Source of the DNA: Salinivenus iranica | GTDB taxonomy: Bacteria; Bacteroidota; Rhodothermia; Rhodothermales; Salinibacteraceae | Reading direction: 5' to 3' | Length of the DNA stretch: 64,000 nucleotides | Assembly: GCA_002894665.1 (NCBI GenBank) | Contig: NCRB01000005.1 | Location: 1-64,000 of the forward strand | In this document: piece by piece, positions 1-8,850 of the stretch | How the letters are laid out: each line of letters opens with the position of its first letter | Position numbering within the stretch: position 1 is the first letter of the stretch | The notes under the pieces: model-generated | Seen by the model: the letters and a program-made list of their open reading frames with translations, nothing else | Told to the model about the DNA's origin: nothing | Database searches by the model: none | Made by a program: the position numbers and the translations under genes

Positions 1-31
1 GCGTAGTTCCCTCCCCCATCCGCTCCCGCCC

Positions 32-940
32 GTGTCTGGCTCGTTTCCCGCCACCGGCCTTCCGCCCAGCCTTCAACACCCCACCGTCGCCACGCTCCTG
101 CGGCAGTGCTTGGCCGAGGACGGCTCTTCCTCGGGCACGTGGCCTCCGGTAGACAAGCCCCTCGCCCGGAGCGACGTGACGAGTGCGGCCACGGTCCCCG
201 CCGAGGCCCCCCTGCGGGGACGGCTGATTGCCAAAGCGGACGGCGTCGTCGCGGGCCTTCCCCTTGCCCGGACCCTCTGCCGGCTGGTGGACACGGACCT
301 CACCGTGACGGCCCATCGCACGGACGGCGCCGTCGTCTCCGCCGGCGACCTCGTGGCCACCCTCGAAGGCCCGGGACGGAGCCTCCTCACCGCCGAGCGT
401 CCCGCCCTGAACCTGCTGGGCCACCTGTCGGGCATCGCCACCCTCACCCGCCAGTACGTAGAGGCCGTGGCCCACACCGACGCTGCCATCCTCGACACCC
501 GAAAGACCGTGCCCGGCCTGCGACGGCCCAACAAGTACGCCGTGCGGCAGGGCGGCGGCACCAACCATCGGATGGGCCTCTTCGACATGGTGCTGATCAA
601 AGAAAATCACATCGACGCGGCGGGCGGAGTCGCCTCGGCCCTCCAACAGGCCCGCAACACGCATGGGGACCAGTACCCCATTGAGATTGAGGTGACGTCC
701 CTCGATGAACTTGACGCGGCCTGCCCCCACGCCCCCGACATTGTGCTTCTCGACAACATGGACGTACCCACGATCCGGACGGCCGTGGCGCGCGCCCCCG
801 ATTCCATCCCCCTGGAGGCCTCCGGCGGCATCACCCTCGACGCTCTGCCCGCGGTGGCGGAGACAGGCGTCGACCGCATCTCGGTGGGCGCCCTTACGCA
901 CTCGGCCGCCGCCCTGGACCTCAGCCTCCGCACCGACTGA
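32..940 (+). CDS. nadC: nicotinate-nucleotide pyrophosphorylase (carboxylating)
   Basis: Converts quinolinate and PRPP to nicotinate mononucleotide, CO2 and PPi in de novo NAD synthesis; cytoplasmic. The 302-residue product is of normal family length and carries the quinolinate phosphoribosyltransferase signature DTRKTVPGLR, followed by KYAVRQGGGTNHR and the Lys/Glu pair in LIKENHI. The C-terminal barrel has the phosphate-binding EASGGI segment. The start is a GTG at 32; no ATG lies sensibly upstream. nadA follows 46 bp downstream on the same strand, so the two probably form a nadC-nadA unit; nadB is not in the window. A stop in the first six bases may be the tail of a preceding gene. Confidence 0.95.
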   Translation: MSGSFPATGLPPSLQHPTVATLLRQCLAEDGSSSGTWPPVDKPLARSDVTSAATVPAEAPLRGRLIAKADGVVAGLPLARTLCRLVDTDLTVTAHRTDGAVVSAGDLVATLEGPGRSLLTAERPALNLLGHLSGIATLTRQYVEAVAHTDAAILDTRKTVPGLRRPNKYAVRQGGGTNHRMGLFDMVLIKENHIDAAGGVASALQQARNTHGDQYPIEIEVTSLDELDAACPHAPDIVLLDNMDVPTIRTAVARAPDSIPLEASGGITLDALPAVAETGVDRISVGALTHSAAALDLSLRTD

Positions 941-986
941 CCGTCCCGCCTCGCACTCCCCCCGACCGATCCTTTCTTCCCTCCCA

Positions 987-2069
987 ATGCGACACGAGAC
1001 CGCCCGCCTCACCACTCCCACCGCCCTGCGCGACGTGCTGGCCGAACGACTGGAAGACCAGCCCAGCGACCGCGAGCTGCAGGAGAAGGCCGAACTAGCC
1101 GCAGAGATCAACCAGCTAAAACAGGAGCAGGACGCCGTCATCCTGGGCCACAACTACATGGAGCCAGCCCTCTTCCATACAATCCCCGACTATACCGGCT
1201 CATCGCTGGAGCTGAGCCGGCGGGCGGCCGAGGCCGAAGCCGACACGATCGTCTTCTGCGGCGTCCGCTTCATGGCCGAGACCGCCAAGATCCTGAACCC
1301 GAACAAGACGGTTCTCCTGCCCGCCGAGGAGGCCGGGTGCTCTCTGGCCGAAAGCATCAGCGCGGCGGACGTGCGAAAGCTGCGCGAGCGCTACCCCGGC
1401 GTCCCGGTCGTGACCTACGTGAACACCTACGCCGACGTGAAGGCCGAGAGCGACATCTGCTGCACCTCCAGCAACGCCGCCGCCGTCGTCGAGTCGCTCG
1501 ACTCGGACACCGTCATCTTCATTCCGGACGAGTACCTGGCGAAGAACGTGGCGCAGCAGACCAACAAGGACATTCTCTTTCCCCAGAAGCGGCAACACAA
1601 GGACGCGGAGGCCGCGCCGGCGGGGGGCGACGGCGCGCCGAGCGATCCCGACCTGATCGGGTGGGAGGGCCGCTGCGTCGTCCACGATATGTTTCAGGTG
1701 GAGGACATCGAGCAGGCCCGTCAGGAGCACCCCAACACGGTGGTGCTCGCCCATCCCGAGTGCAGCCCCGAGGTCGTGGAGGCGGCCGACCACTCGGGCA
1801 GCACCTCGTCGATGATCGATTACGTCGAGAACACCGACGCGGAAAGCTATCTTTTGCTTACCGAGTGCTCGATGGGGGACAACATTCTGGGCGAGAACCC
1901 GGACAAAAACCTGCTGCGCATGTGCTGGCAGCGATGCCCCCACATGAATCAGATTACGCTCCAGGACACCCGGCGCAACCTGGCGGCGGGGCAATACGAG
2001 ATTGATGTCGCGGAGGACACGCGGCGACGGGCCCTCGCGGCCGTTGAACGAATGCTGGACATTGGATAG
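987..2069 (+). CDS. nadA: quinolinate synthase
   Basis: Condenses iminoaspartate with dihydroxyacetone phosphate to quinolinate, the substrate of the adjacent nadC product. The frame is open further upstream inside nadC, but the ATG at 987 gives a normal-length protein of 360 residues. Three cysteines positioned to ligate the [4Fe-4S] cluster are visible in VFCGVRFMAETAKIL, DICCTSSNAA and LTECSMGDNI, and the N-terminal ILGHNYMEP segment is typical. Compared with the usual family sequence there is a charged insertion (about residues 196-220, KRQHKDAEAAPAGGDGAP) before the conserved CVVHDMF. That is probably a surface loop of the halophilic type. Confidence 0.95.
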   Translation: MRHETARLTTPTALRDVLAERLEDQPSDRELQEKAELAAEINQLKQEQDAVILGHNYMEPALFHTIPDYTGSSLELSRRAAEAEADTIVFCGVRFMAETAKILNPNKTVLLPAEEAGCSLAESISAADVRKLRERYPGVPVVTYVNTYADVKAESDICCTSSNAAAVVESLDSDTVIFIPDEYLAKNVAQQTNKDILFPQKRQHKDAEAAPAGGDGAPSDPDLIGWEGRCVVHDMFQVEDIEQARQEHPNTVVLAHPECSPEVVEAADHSGSTSSMIDYVENTDAESYLLLTECSMGDNILGENPDKNLLRMCWQRCPHMNQITLQDTRRNLAAGQYEIDVAEDTRRRALAAVERMLDIG

Positions 2070-2101
2070 CGCCCCCCTTCTTTTCCTTTCGCTTCTGAGC
2101 C

Positions 2102-2728
2102 ATGCTTCCCCGCTGGGGTGTCCCCTCCCTCCTCGTTGCCGCGCTGTGCCTCCTCGGCACCGTCGATGCCGTCGCCCAGTCGTCGGACGCCGTGCAGGCC
2201 TTCTCTGCCGATTTGCACTCGGCCCAGCGGGGCCACCTGTGGCGCGTAGCGGCCTGGGGCGGAGCCAACGTGCTCGGCGGGCTCGCCCTGGTCGGGGCCT
2301 CGTCCCGCACCGGGGCGTCCGCGGCGCGGTGGAACGCCGGGGCCATGTCGGCCGGGTGGGGTGCCGTTAACATCGGCATCGCGGCGGTCGGCCTCGCGAC
2401 TGCCGCGGACACCGCCCTCACGGACCCGGCGGCCGCCCTCGCGGCGGAGCGTCAGTTTCACGACATCCTGCTCTTCAACCTGGGCCTGAACGTGGCGTAC
2501 TCCGCCGTCGGCGGCACCATGCTCGCGGCGGGCTACCGGGGCATCGATGCGGCGGCCCGCTGGCGGGGGTTCGGGAGCGCCCTCATCCTGCAGGGCGTCG
2601 GCCTCTTTGTGCTGGACGGCATCGCCCTCCTGGCCTCGCGGGCGCGCCTCTCGTCCCTGCTCGATGCGACGGCGGCCCTCTCCGTTCACGTGGCCCCCAC
2701 GGGCGCCGCGCTGTCGGTGTCGTTTTAA
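2102..2728 (+). CDS. small membrane protein of unknown function
   Basis: A 208-residue protein with an N-terminal signal-like segment (residues 1-25, ending VDAVAQ) and about four hydrophobic, Gly/Ala-rich segments separated by short polar loops. I do not recognise a catalytic motif. It begins 32 bp after nadA on the same strand, so it may be co-transcribed, but nothing ties it to NAD synthesis. Its stop lies 25 bp from the stop of the convergent glycosyltransferase gene. Codon use and GC-rich third positions match the neighbours, supporting a real gene. Confidence 0.8.
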   Translation: MLPRWGVPSLLVAALCLLGTVDAVAQSSDAVQAFSADLHSAQRGHLWRVAAWGGANVLGGLALVGASSRTGASAARWNAGAMSAGWGAVNIGIAAVGLATAADTALTDPAAALAAERQFHDILLFNLGLNVAYSAVGGTMLAAGYRGIDAAARWRGFGSALILQGVGLFVLDGIALLASRARLSSLLDATAALSVHVAPTGAALSVSF

Positions 2729-2753
2729 CCCCTGCGGCGGACGCGCCCGGGTC

Positions 2754-3770
2754 CTATCGCAGGACGCGCCGCATCCGGGTCCACGTGTCGCGGGCCCGCA
2801 CCTGCACGCTTCGTCGCAGTCGACGCCGCACGAACGGACTGTGGACCACCCGGCGGGCGAGGGCGCGGCGGTGGCCCGGCACGGAGGCCAGAATTTCGAC
2901 CATCCGCTGGTCGAGCACATCGGCGAGGGCCGCGTCGTCGTACCCCCCCTGCGCTCGGTTTTGCGCCGTCAGCGTGTCGACCCATTCAATGCAGTCGTGC
3001 ACGTCTGCTTCCGATTCCAGGTGGTACCCGGCGGGGCGGCAGAGCGCCGAGTGCAGTTGTTGCTGCCGGGCCGTGGGGGCAAGGCCCAGGCCCCGAAGCT
3101 GCGCCAGTGACACAGGGGCGATGGCCTCCTGCTTGGCGCGGGTGTCCTCCTCCCGGTCCTCCGGCACAAAGTGGTGATTCAGAAGCACGTCGGGCTGGTT
3201 GGCAAACCGGGCCGTGTGGAGGACCTGGGTCCACATCTCGTAGTCCTCAACGTAGTGCTCGGGGACGAACCGAATCGCCTGCTGCTCCAGAAACGCTCGG
3301 CGCACCATGGCGGTGGCCCCGTAGACGGCACAACTGATCAAAAACTCGGCCTGAATGTGGGGGTGGTCGGGGCGCGGGCGCCACACCTCGGATCGGGGGC
3401 CGCCCATCGTGCGGAGCGCCGACCCGAGAATGTCGACGTCCGGGTGGGCCTCCAGGAAGGCCACCTGCGCGTCCAACCGGTGCGGGACCGCCTCGTCGTC
3501 GCCATCCATGAACGCCACGTACGTGCCCCGCGCCCGGTCCAGCGCGTGGTTCTTGGCCGCCGCCCGCCCCCCGTTGGGGTCGAGCCGGAGGACGTGGAGC
3601 CGAGGATCGTGAACCTCTGCCAGCCGGGCCGGGGTCGCATCCGTCGAGCCGTCGTCTACGACGAGGAGTTCGAAGTCGGAGAACGACTGGGCAAGAATGC
3701 TGCGGACGGCAGCCCCGACCCGTTGTTCTTCGTTGAAGACTGGCAGAACGACACTGACGAGCGGCGACAT
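2754..3770 (-). CDS. family 2 glycosyltransferase
   Basis: An inverting GT-A glycosyltransferase, probably adding a sugar to a surface polysaccharide or lipid; acceptor and donor cannot be read from the sequence. The start is placed at the ATG at 3770 (MSPLVSVVLPVFNEE); an in-frame ATG at 3791 would add seven residues. The GT2 fold is clear: VSVVLPVFNEE, the nucleotide-binding VVDDGSTD, and the metal-binding MDGDDE. A C-terminal ~100-residue arginine-rich tail ends the 338-residue protein. No other polysaccharide gene is adjacent. It is divergent from the phosphofructokinase gene. Confidence 0.88.
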   Translation of the reverse strand: MSPLVSVVLPVFNEEQRVGAAVRSILAQSFSDFELLVVDDGSTDATPARLAEVHDPRLHVLRLDPNGGRAAAKNHALDRARGTYVAFMDGDDEAVPHRLDAQVAFLEAHPDVDILGSALRTMGGPRSEVWRPRPDHPHIQAEFLISCAVYGATAMVRRAFLEQQAIRFVPEHYVEDYEMWTQVLHTARFANQPDVLLNHHFVPEDREEDTRAKQEAIAPVSLAQLRGLGLAPTARQQQLHSALCRPAGYHLESEADVHDCIEWVDTLTAQNRAQGGYDDAALADVLDQRMVEILASVPGHRRALARRVVHSPFVRRRLRRSVQVRARDTWTRMRRVLR

Positions 3771-4053
3771 GGCACAAACGAACCGGGGCAAGGGAGGGGA
3801 CCGGCGGGGCCTCCGCCGAGGGGACTGGAGATCAAAGAGTACAGCCCGGATCGTCGACGGTCATCATCCTTTCTGCTCGTCCGATCCCGTACGTTCGACC
3901 GACCGCCGACGTCTCCTTGTCCCCTACAGCCCGGCCGACGACGTCGACACCACACGGAGTTTTCGGATGAGGCCGCCCGAATGCCTTGCAGAGCAGTTTC
4001 CCAGTGGTCATTATAACATTCTCTGTTTTCTCCTGATCGTCTCGCCTCTCTGC

Positions 4054-5178
4054 ATGACTTCCCACCCGATGCGCGTCGGCGTTCTCACAGGCGGGGGCGA
4101 CTGCCCCGGCCTCAACGCCGCGCTCCGTGCCGTCACGAAAACCCTCATCCTGCAGCACAACTCCGAGGTCGTGGGCATCCGCGACGGCTACCACGGCCTC
4201 ATCTCCCGCAACATTCAGTCCCTCTCGTACCAGGACGTCAGCGGCATTCTCACGCGGGGCGGCACCATCCTGGGCGCCAGCAACAAGGCCAACCCCTTCA
4301 ACTACCACCCCAGCGGCGGCGCCGACGTCTCTGCCAAGGCCGTCAAGACGTACCGCGACCTCGACCTCGACGCCCTGGTGGCCATTGGGGGCGACGGCAC
4401 CATGTCCATCGCCAACCGCCTCTCGGACCTCGGCCTCAACATCGTGGGCGTGCCCAAGACCATCGACAACGACCTGGTGGGCACCGACCGCACCTTCGGC
4501 TTCGACACCGCGGTGTCCATCGCCACGGAGGCCATCGACCGCATTCACACCACGGCCCAGAGCCACCACCGCGTGATGATCGTGGAGACCATGGGCCGCT
4601 ACTCGGGCTGGATTGCCCTACACGCCGGAACGGCCAGCGGCGCGGACGTCATTCTGATTCCTGAGGTTGAGTACGACGTGGAGGCCGTGGCGGAGGTGTG
4701 CGAGGAGCGCGAGCAGGGCGGCCAGCGCTTCACCATCATCGCCATCGCGGAAGGAGCCAAACCGATTGGGGGCGAACGGGCCGTGCGCGAGCGCATCGAG
4801 GCGAGCACCGACCCCGTGCGCCTGGGCGGCATCGGGCGCGTGCTGGCGGAGCAACTCAAGGACGAAATCAACAGTGAGGTGCGCACCACCATCCTCGGCC
4901 ACATGCAGCGCGGCGGCACCCCCACCTCGTACGACCGCAACCTCGCCACCATTTTCGGGACGCGCGCCGCCACCCTCGTCGCCGAACAGCACTACGATGT
5001 GATGGTGGCCCTCCAGGGAAATACATTCACCCAGGTTCCCCTGTCCGACGTCGCGGACAACATTCGGAACGTGCCGCTCGACGACCCGCTCATCCAGGCG
5101 GCCCGGCAGGTCGGAACCTCGTTGGGCGTCTCCGACTTCGACCGCGAGGTGGAGACGGCCCCCTCGTCGGCCGAATAA
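4054..5178 (+). CDS. pfkA: 6-phosphofructokinase, ATP-type by key residue
   Basis: Phosphorylates fructose 6-phosphate in glycolysis. Translation from the ATG at 4054 gives 374 residues; an ATG at 4069 (MRVGVLTGGG) is an equally good start. Visible motifs are GGGDCPGLN, GGDGT (residues 112-116), PKTIDND (134-140), MGRYSGW and GHMQRGGTP. The Gly at the position equivalent to E. coli Gly104 favours ATP as donor, while the Lys equivalent to position 124 (PKTIDND rather than PGTIDND) is typical of the PPi-using and group III branches. The predicted donor is therefore ATP within a PPi-like clade. The NAD(P)-binding protein gene follows 21 bp downstream. Confidence 0.92.
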   Translation: MTSHPMRVGVLTGGGDCPGLNAALRAVTKTLILQHNSEVVGIRDGYHGLISRNIQSLSYQDVSGILTRGGTILGASNKANPFNYHPSGGADVSAKAVKTYRDLDLDALVAIGGDGTMSIANRLSDLGLNIVGVPKTIDNDLVGTDRTFGFDTAVSIATEAIDRIHTTAQSHHRVMIVETMGRYSGWIALHAGTASGADVILIPEVEYDVEAVAEVCEEREQGGQRFTIIAIAEGAKPIGGERAVRERIEASTDPVRLGGIGRVLAEQLKDEINSEVRTTILGHMQRGGTPTSYDRNLATIFGTRAATLVAEQHYDVMVALQGNTFTQVPLSDVADNIRNVPLDDPLIQAARQVGTSLGVSDFDREVETAPSSAE

Positions 5179-5199
5179 CCACTCCTGTCCCTCTCCCCC

Positions 5200-6117
5200 A
5201 TGCGCGTCTTCCTCACGGGGGCCTCCGGGTACGTGGGCTCCTACATCTTACGCACGCTGCTGGCCCGCGGCCACACCCCGCGCTGCCTGGTTCGGGGATC
5301 GGCGGCCGACCTGGCGGTGACGGACCCCGCCATCGAGCCCGTGCAGGGCGACGTGACGGATCCCTCCTCGTTCGCCGGCGCGTTCGACGGCTGCGACGCC
5401 GTCATCCACCTCGTAGGCATCATCGACGAGCGGCCGGCCCAGGGCGTCACCTTCGAACGGCTGCATGTCGAGGGCACGCACCACGTGGTCGCGGCGGCCC
5501 AAGAGGCCGGCGTCGACCGGTTCGTTCACATGAGTGCCAACGGGGCCCGCCCGACCGGCGGCACGGCCTACCAGCGGACGAAGTGGGAGGCGGAACAGGT
5601 CGTGTCGGGGGCCGCGTTCGCGCACTGGACCATCTTCCGCCCCGCCCTTCTCTTCGGGCGTCCGGACCCGGACCGGCCCGAGTTTTCCTCGCGCCTCCTG
5701 CGCGACCTCATCCGCCCCTTCCCCCTCCTCCCCGTCTTCGGCGACGGCACCTACGAGCTGCAGCCCGTGCACGCCACCGACGTGGCCGACGCCTTCGTGC
5801 AGGCCCTCACGCTTGAGGCCGCCCACGAACAGATCTACGTCGCCGCCGGGCCGGACCGCCTGCCCTACGTCGACGTGCTCGACCGGATCGCCCGGGGCGC
5901 GGGACTGGAGCCGAAGCCCACGGTGCACGTGCCACTGCCCCTCGCCCGCCTGGGTGTCTCCACCGTCGGCCGGCTGGGCCTCCTCCCCATTTCGCCCCCC
6001 CAGTTCGAGATGCTGGTCGAGGGCAACACCGGCGACGCGTCCGCCTTCCTCCGGGACTTTGGCCTCTCGCCCCGGCGCTACACCGTCCCGAACCTCCGGT
6101 ACCTGGAATCGATGTAA
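5200..6117 (+). CDS. NDUFA9-like NAD(P)-binding epimerase-family protein
   Basis: A 305-residue atypical short-chain dehydrogenase/epimerase. It has an N-terminal Rossmann motif GASGYVG (residues 7-13), a conserved DAVIHLVG segment and a YQRTK pair resembling the catalytic Tyr-x3-Lys. Proteins of this shape are related to complex I accessory subunit NDUFA9 and to NmrA-like or sugar-epimerase proteins; the substrate is unknown. The start ATG at 5200 lies 21 bp after pfkA and the stop is 31 bp before the Nif3 gene, suggesting one transcription unit. Confidence 0.85.
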   Translation: MRVFLTGASGYVGSYILRTLLARGHTPRCLVRGSAADLAVTDPAIEPVQGDVTDPSSFAGAFDGCDAVIHLVGIIDERPAQGVTFERLHVEGTHHVVAAAQEAGVDRFVHMSANGARPTGGTAYQRTKWEAEQVVSGAAFAHWTIFRPALLFGRPDPDRPEFSSRLLRDLIRPFPLLPVFGDGTYELQPVHATDVADAFVQALTLEAAHEQIYVAAGPDRLPYVDVLDRIARGAGLEPKPTVHVPLPLARLGVSTVGRLGLLPISPPQFEMLVEGNTGDASAFLRDFGLSPRRYTVPNLRYLESM

Positions 6118-6148
6118 GCTTCCTCTTTCACCAACCTGTTCCCTGTCC

Positions 6149-7282
6149 ATGGCTTCCGCCCCCGCCATCGCCGACATTGCCGACGCCCTCGAAGCCTGGG
6201 CCCCGCCCGGCTCGGCGCAGGACTACGACAACGTGGGCCTGCAGGTGGGCGACGCCGCCCGCTCGGTCGACACGGCCCTGCTGGCCCTCGACGCAACCCC
6301 GCAGGTGCTCCAAGAAGCCCACGCGCACGACGCCGACCTCGTCGTCACCCACCACCCGCTCCTCTTCCGTCCCCTCGACGGCGTGACGACCGACAGCTAC
6401 GTGTCCAATCTGGCCCTCCGCTTCGCCGAGGCGGAGATCGGGCTCTACAGCATCCACACCAACCTCGACGCGGCCCCCGACGGGGTGTCCTTTGCCCTCG
6501 CCGACCGGCTCGGCCTCACCGACGTTGGGTTTCTGGACGGGTTCGAGGAGACCCTCTACAAGCTCGCGGTGTTCGTTCCCGAGGGCGCCTTCGATGCCGT
6601 GCGCGAGGCCCTGGCGGACGCCGGCGCGGGCCGGATTGGGGACTATGAGGCGTGCGCCTTCTCCGTGGCGGGCACCGGCTTCTTCACGCCCGGCGACGAC
6701 ACGGACCCGCACATCGGCACGGCCGGGGGCGACGTGGAATCCGCCGACGAGCGGAAGCTGGAAGTAGAGGTCGCCCGCTGGAACCTGGGCCCGGTGCTCG
6801 GCGCGCTGGAGGCCGCCCATCCCTACGAGGAGGTTGCCTACGACCTGTACCCTGTGCACCAGAAAAACACCCGGGCCGGACTGGGCGCCCTGGGGCACCT
6901 CCCCGCCCCCGAACCGCTCCCCGCCTTCCTCGACCGCGTGGCCGACCGCCTGGACGCCGAGAGCCTCCGCTACGCCGGCACCGACGACGCGTCCGTCGAG
7001 CGGGTTGCCGTCTGCGGCGGGGCCGGCAGCGACTTTATCGGCACGGCCCGTAGCGCCGGGGCCGACGCCTACGTAACCGCCGACGTCACGTACCACGAGT
7101 TCTTCGACGTGCTGGGCCGGGACGGCACCCCCGACATGGCGCTCGTAGACCCCGGCCACTACGAAACCGAAGCCCTCACCGAGGCCCTCCTGCGCGACTG
7201 GCTCGCCGACCGCTTTGCGGGCGTAGACTGGCGGCGCACCGACACGCGAACCAGCCCCATGCGCACCCACACCCGCCCCTAA
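6149..7282 (+). CDS. Nif3-like dinuclear metal-centre protein (NIF3/YqfO family)
   Basis: A 377-residue member of the Nif3/DUF34 family, hexameric proteins that bind two metal ions and are sometimes annotated as GTP cyclohydrolase I type 2 without firm support. Metal ligands are visible in VVTHHPLLF (about residue 70), in YSIHTNLD and near the C-terminus in DVTYHEFFD and LVDPGHYETE. A central insert of about 120 residues contains AHPYEEVAYDLY, as in the longer YqfO-like members. The frame is open well upstream, but the ATG at 6149 begins family-like sequence (IADIADALEAWAP). Function remains uncertain. Confidence 0.9.
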   Translation: MASAPAIADIADALEAWAPPGSAQDYDNVGLQVGDAARSVDTALLALDATPQVLQEAHAHDADLVVTHHPLLFRPLDGVTTDSYVSNLALRFAEAEIGLYSIHTNLDAAPDGVSFALADRLGLTDVGFLDGFEETLYKLAVFVPEGAFDAVREALADAGAGRIGDYEACAFSVAGTGFFTPGDDTDPHIGTAGGDVESADERKLEVEVARWNLGPVLGALEAAHPYEEVAYDLYPVHQKNTRAGLGALGHLPAPEPLPAFLDRVADRLDAESLRYAGTDDASVERVAVCGGAGSDFIGTARSAGADAYVTADVTYHEFFDVLGRDGTPDMALVDPGHYETEALTEALLRDWLADRFAGVDWRRTDTRTSPMRTHTRP

Positions 7283-7284
7283 GT

Positions 7285-7316
7285 CTGCCCTACAATCGTT
7301 CTCCGATGTATCTTTG
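7285..7316 (+). promoter_or_regulatory. candidate Bacteroidota-type promoter
   Basis: TATCTTTG at 7309-7316 followed by C matches the TAnnTTTG -7 element used by the primary sigma factor of Bacteroidota. A CTG at 7285-7287, one mismatch from the TTG -33 element, is spaced 21 bp upstream. It lies in the 143-bp gap between the Nif3 gene and the coiled-coil gene starting at 7426, leaving a leader of about 100 bases. Confidence 0.5.
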
Positions 7317-7425
7317 CACGAAATGGAAGGATCCCGGAACAGAGGTACGAACTTTCGTTCCCCCGGAATGTACTCATTAAATGGCGTTCACCGGCGTTCG
7401 AACGATTCCAACACCCACATAATTT

Positions 7426-8202
7426 ATGGCAACGGCCCAGAAAAAACGACCCTCCGTGGAGGACCAACTTCGCGCCTTGGTCCGGCTGCAACACATCGAC
7501 AACCGCATCGACCAGATTCACAAGCTGCGCGGCGACCTGCCCGAAGAGATTCGGGACCTTGAGGACGAGAAGGCCGGTCTCGAAACGCGCCTCGAAAACT
7601 ACGAGGAGGAGATGCAGGAGAGCAAGGTCGCCAAGCGGCAGGCCGAGCTCGACATCAAAGAGGCCGAGGGCCTGATCGACAAGTACGAAGAGCAGCAGCT
7701 CGAAGTCCGCAACAACCGCGAGTACGACGCGCTCACGAAAGAGATCGAGAGCCAGAAGGAGCGCATCGAAGAGGCCGAGGAAACGATCGAGGAGTCCGAA
7801 GAAACGATCGAGTCTCGCGAAGCGGCCATCGAGGAGACGCAGGAGCGGCTCGACGAACTCGAGGAGGTGCTCGACGAGAAGCGCGCCAAGCTGGAAGAGG
7901 TGCGCCAGGACACCGAGGAGGAAGAATCCAAACTCGGAGAGATCCGCGAGGAGGCCGAGGAGGAGGTCGGCTCCCGCTACCTGAAAGCCTACTCGAAGCT
8001 CCGCGATCGGCTCCGCGACGGACGCGCCGTCGTCCCCCTCAAGCGCGGCGCCGCCGCCGGCTTTGCCGTGCCGCCGCAGCGACAGGTCGAGATTCGCAAG
8101 CGAAAGAACATCGTCGCCTGCGAGCACACCGGCCGCATCATCGTCGATCAGGACCTATACAACGAAACGATCGACGAGATGAAAGAGAAGGTCGACCTCT
8201 AA
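7426..8202 (+). CDS. coiled-coil protein with degenerate C4 zinc ribbon (DUF164-like)
   Basis: A 258-residue protein made almost entirely of a long, very acidic antiparallel coiled coil (about residues 15-190, Glu/Lys/Arg-rich heptads). A short C-terminal module aligns with the zinc-ribbon end of DUF164/CdsZ-like proteins. In the usual family that module has two CxxC pairs; here only one cysteine survives (C232 in VACEHTGRII) and the first pair is replaced by AAAGFAVPPQ. Zinc binding by the canonical site is therefore unlikely. Family members are thought to act in secretion or RNA-related roles, without a settled function. rnpB lies directly downstream. Confidence 0.85.
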   Translation: MATAQKKRPSVEDQLRALVRLQHIDNRIDQIHKLRGDLPEEIRDLEDEKAGLETRLENYEEEMQESKVAKRQAELDIKEAEGLIDKYEEQQLEVRNNREYDALTKEIESQKERIEEAEETIEESEETIESREAAIEETQERLDELEEVLDEKRAKLEEVRQDTEEEESKLGEIREEAEEEVGSRYLKAYSKLRDRLRDGRAVVPLKRGAAAGFAVPPQRQVEIRKRKNIVACEHTGRIIVDQDLYNETIDEMKEKVDL

Positions 8203-8211
8203 GCCTCTCCC

Positions 8212-8246
8212 AGCGTGCAGACGGCCCCCGGCCGCTGCGCTTTTTT
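8212..8246 (+). terminator. rho-independent terminator after coiled-coil gene
   Basis: AGCG..CAG..CGGCC pairs with GGCCGCTGCGCT with two small bulges and a CCC loop, followed by six T residues at 8241-8246. It separates the preceding gene from rnpB. Confidence 0.65.
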
Positions 8247-8279
8247 ATTTGCGGTTCCCCGGCCAGCGCACGAACCTCG

Positions 8280-8297
8280 GAACGCCTTCGGGCGTTC
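8280..8297 (+). other. UUCG-capped hairpin just 5' of rnpB
   Basis: GAACGCC-TTCG-GGCGTTC is a perfect 7-bp stem closed by a stable UUCG tetraloop, ending about 10 bases before the first strand of the RNase P P1 helix. It may be part of the 5' leader of the precursor; there is no U-tract. Confidence 0.5.
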
Positions 8298-8305
8298 GAT
8301 GAGGT

Positions 8306-8732
8306 GAGTGTGCAGGTTTGGATGTCGCTCCGTCGGTCCCGCCCCCCTCGGGCCGGCGGTGAGGAAAGTCCGAACACCACAGGGCACCGTGCTTCCTAAC
8401 GGGAAGGCGTGTTGGCGTAGGCCAACGCGACGGCACGTGCAACAGAGAGCAGTCCCGCCACGGCCTCGGCCGCGGTAAGGGGTGAAAGGGTGCGGTAAGA
8501 GCGCACCGGCGCTTCGGGTGACCGAAGCGGCCCGGCAAACCCCACGGGGTGAAAGGCCAAGTCGCACCGGGCGCCGGGTCCACCGGCGCGGAGGTGGCCC
8601 GCCAACCATCGGTGCAGGTAGGCCGCTCGAGGCGGTCGGCGACGACCGTCCCAGATAGATGACGTCCGTCCTGTGTCCGTCGACGCGGCGTCGGCACAGA
8701 CGACCAAATTCGGCTTACCGACCTGCACACCC
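8306..8732 (+). ncRNA. rnpB: RNase P RNA, bacterial type A
   Basis: The catalytic RNA of the tRNA 5'-maturation enzyme. Its ends are set by the P1 helix: GTGTGCAGGT at 8308-8317 pairs perfectly with ACCTGCACAC at 8721-8730. The universally conserved core GAGGAAAGTCCGAACACCAC is at about 8361-8380, followed by CAGGGCA. Other conserved pieces are GGTAAGGGTGAAA-like segments near 8475 and AGATAGATGAC near 8655. ACAGACGACCAAATTCGGCTTAC lies near 8696-8718, just before the P1 strand. The size of roughly 425 nt fits type A. It is flanked by a hairpin upstream and a terminator downstream. Confidence 0.95.
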
Positions 8733-8743
8733 CGCGTATACAC

Positions 8744-8783
8744 ACGAACGGCAGCCTCCAGACGGGGGCTGCCGTTCGTCATT
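8744..8783 (+). terminator. terminator of rnpB
   Basis: ACGAACGGCAGCC (8744-8756) and GGCTGCCGTTCGT (8767-8779) form a perfect 13-bp stem with a 10-base loop, followed by CATTTT. The U-tract is short, but the stem is very strong and sits 12 bases past the RNase P 3' strand. Confidence 0.75.
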
Positions 8784-8850
8784 TTGGTCGTACGTGGGCG
8801 CCGGGAGCGCCGCGCGGCGCCTGCCTCCTCCCCTCTCGGTCGGGGGGGCG

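Noticed and set aside
8280-8297. UUCG hairpin considered as the terminator of the coiled-coil gene.
   Set aside because: A better hairpin with six T residues lies just upstream at 8212-8246; this one has no U-tract.
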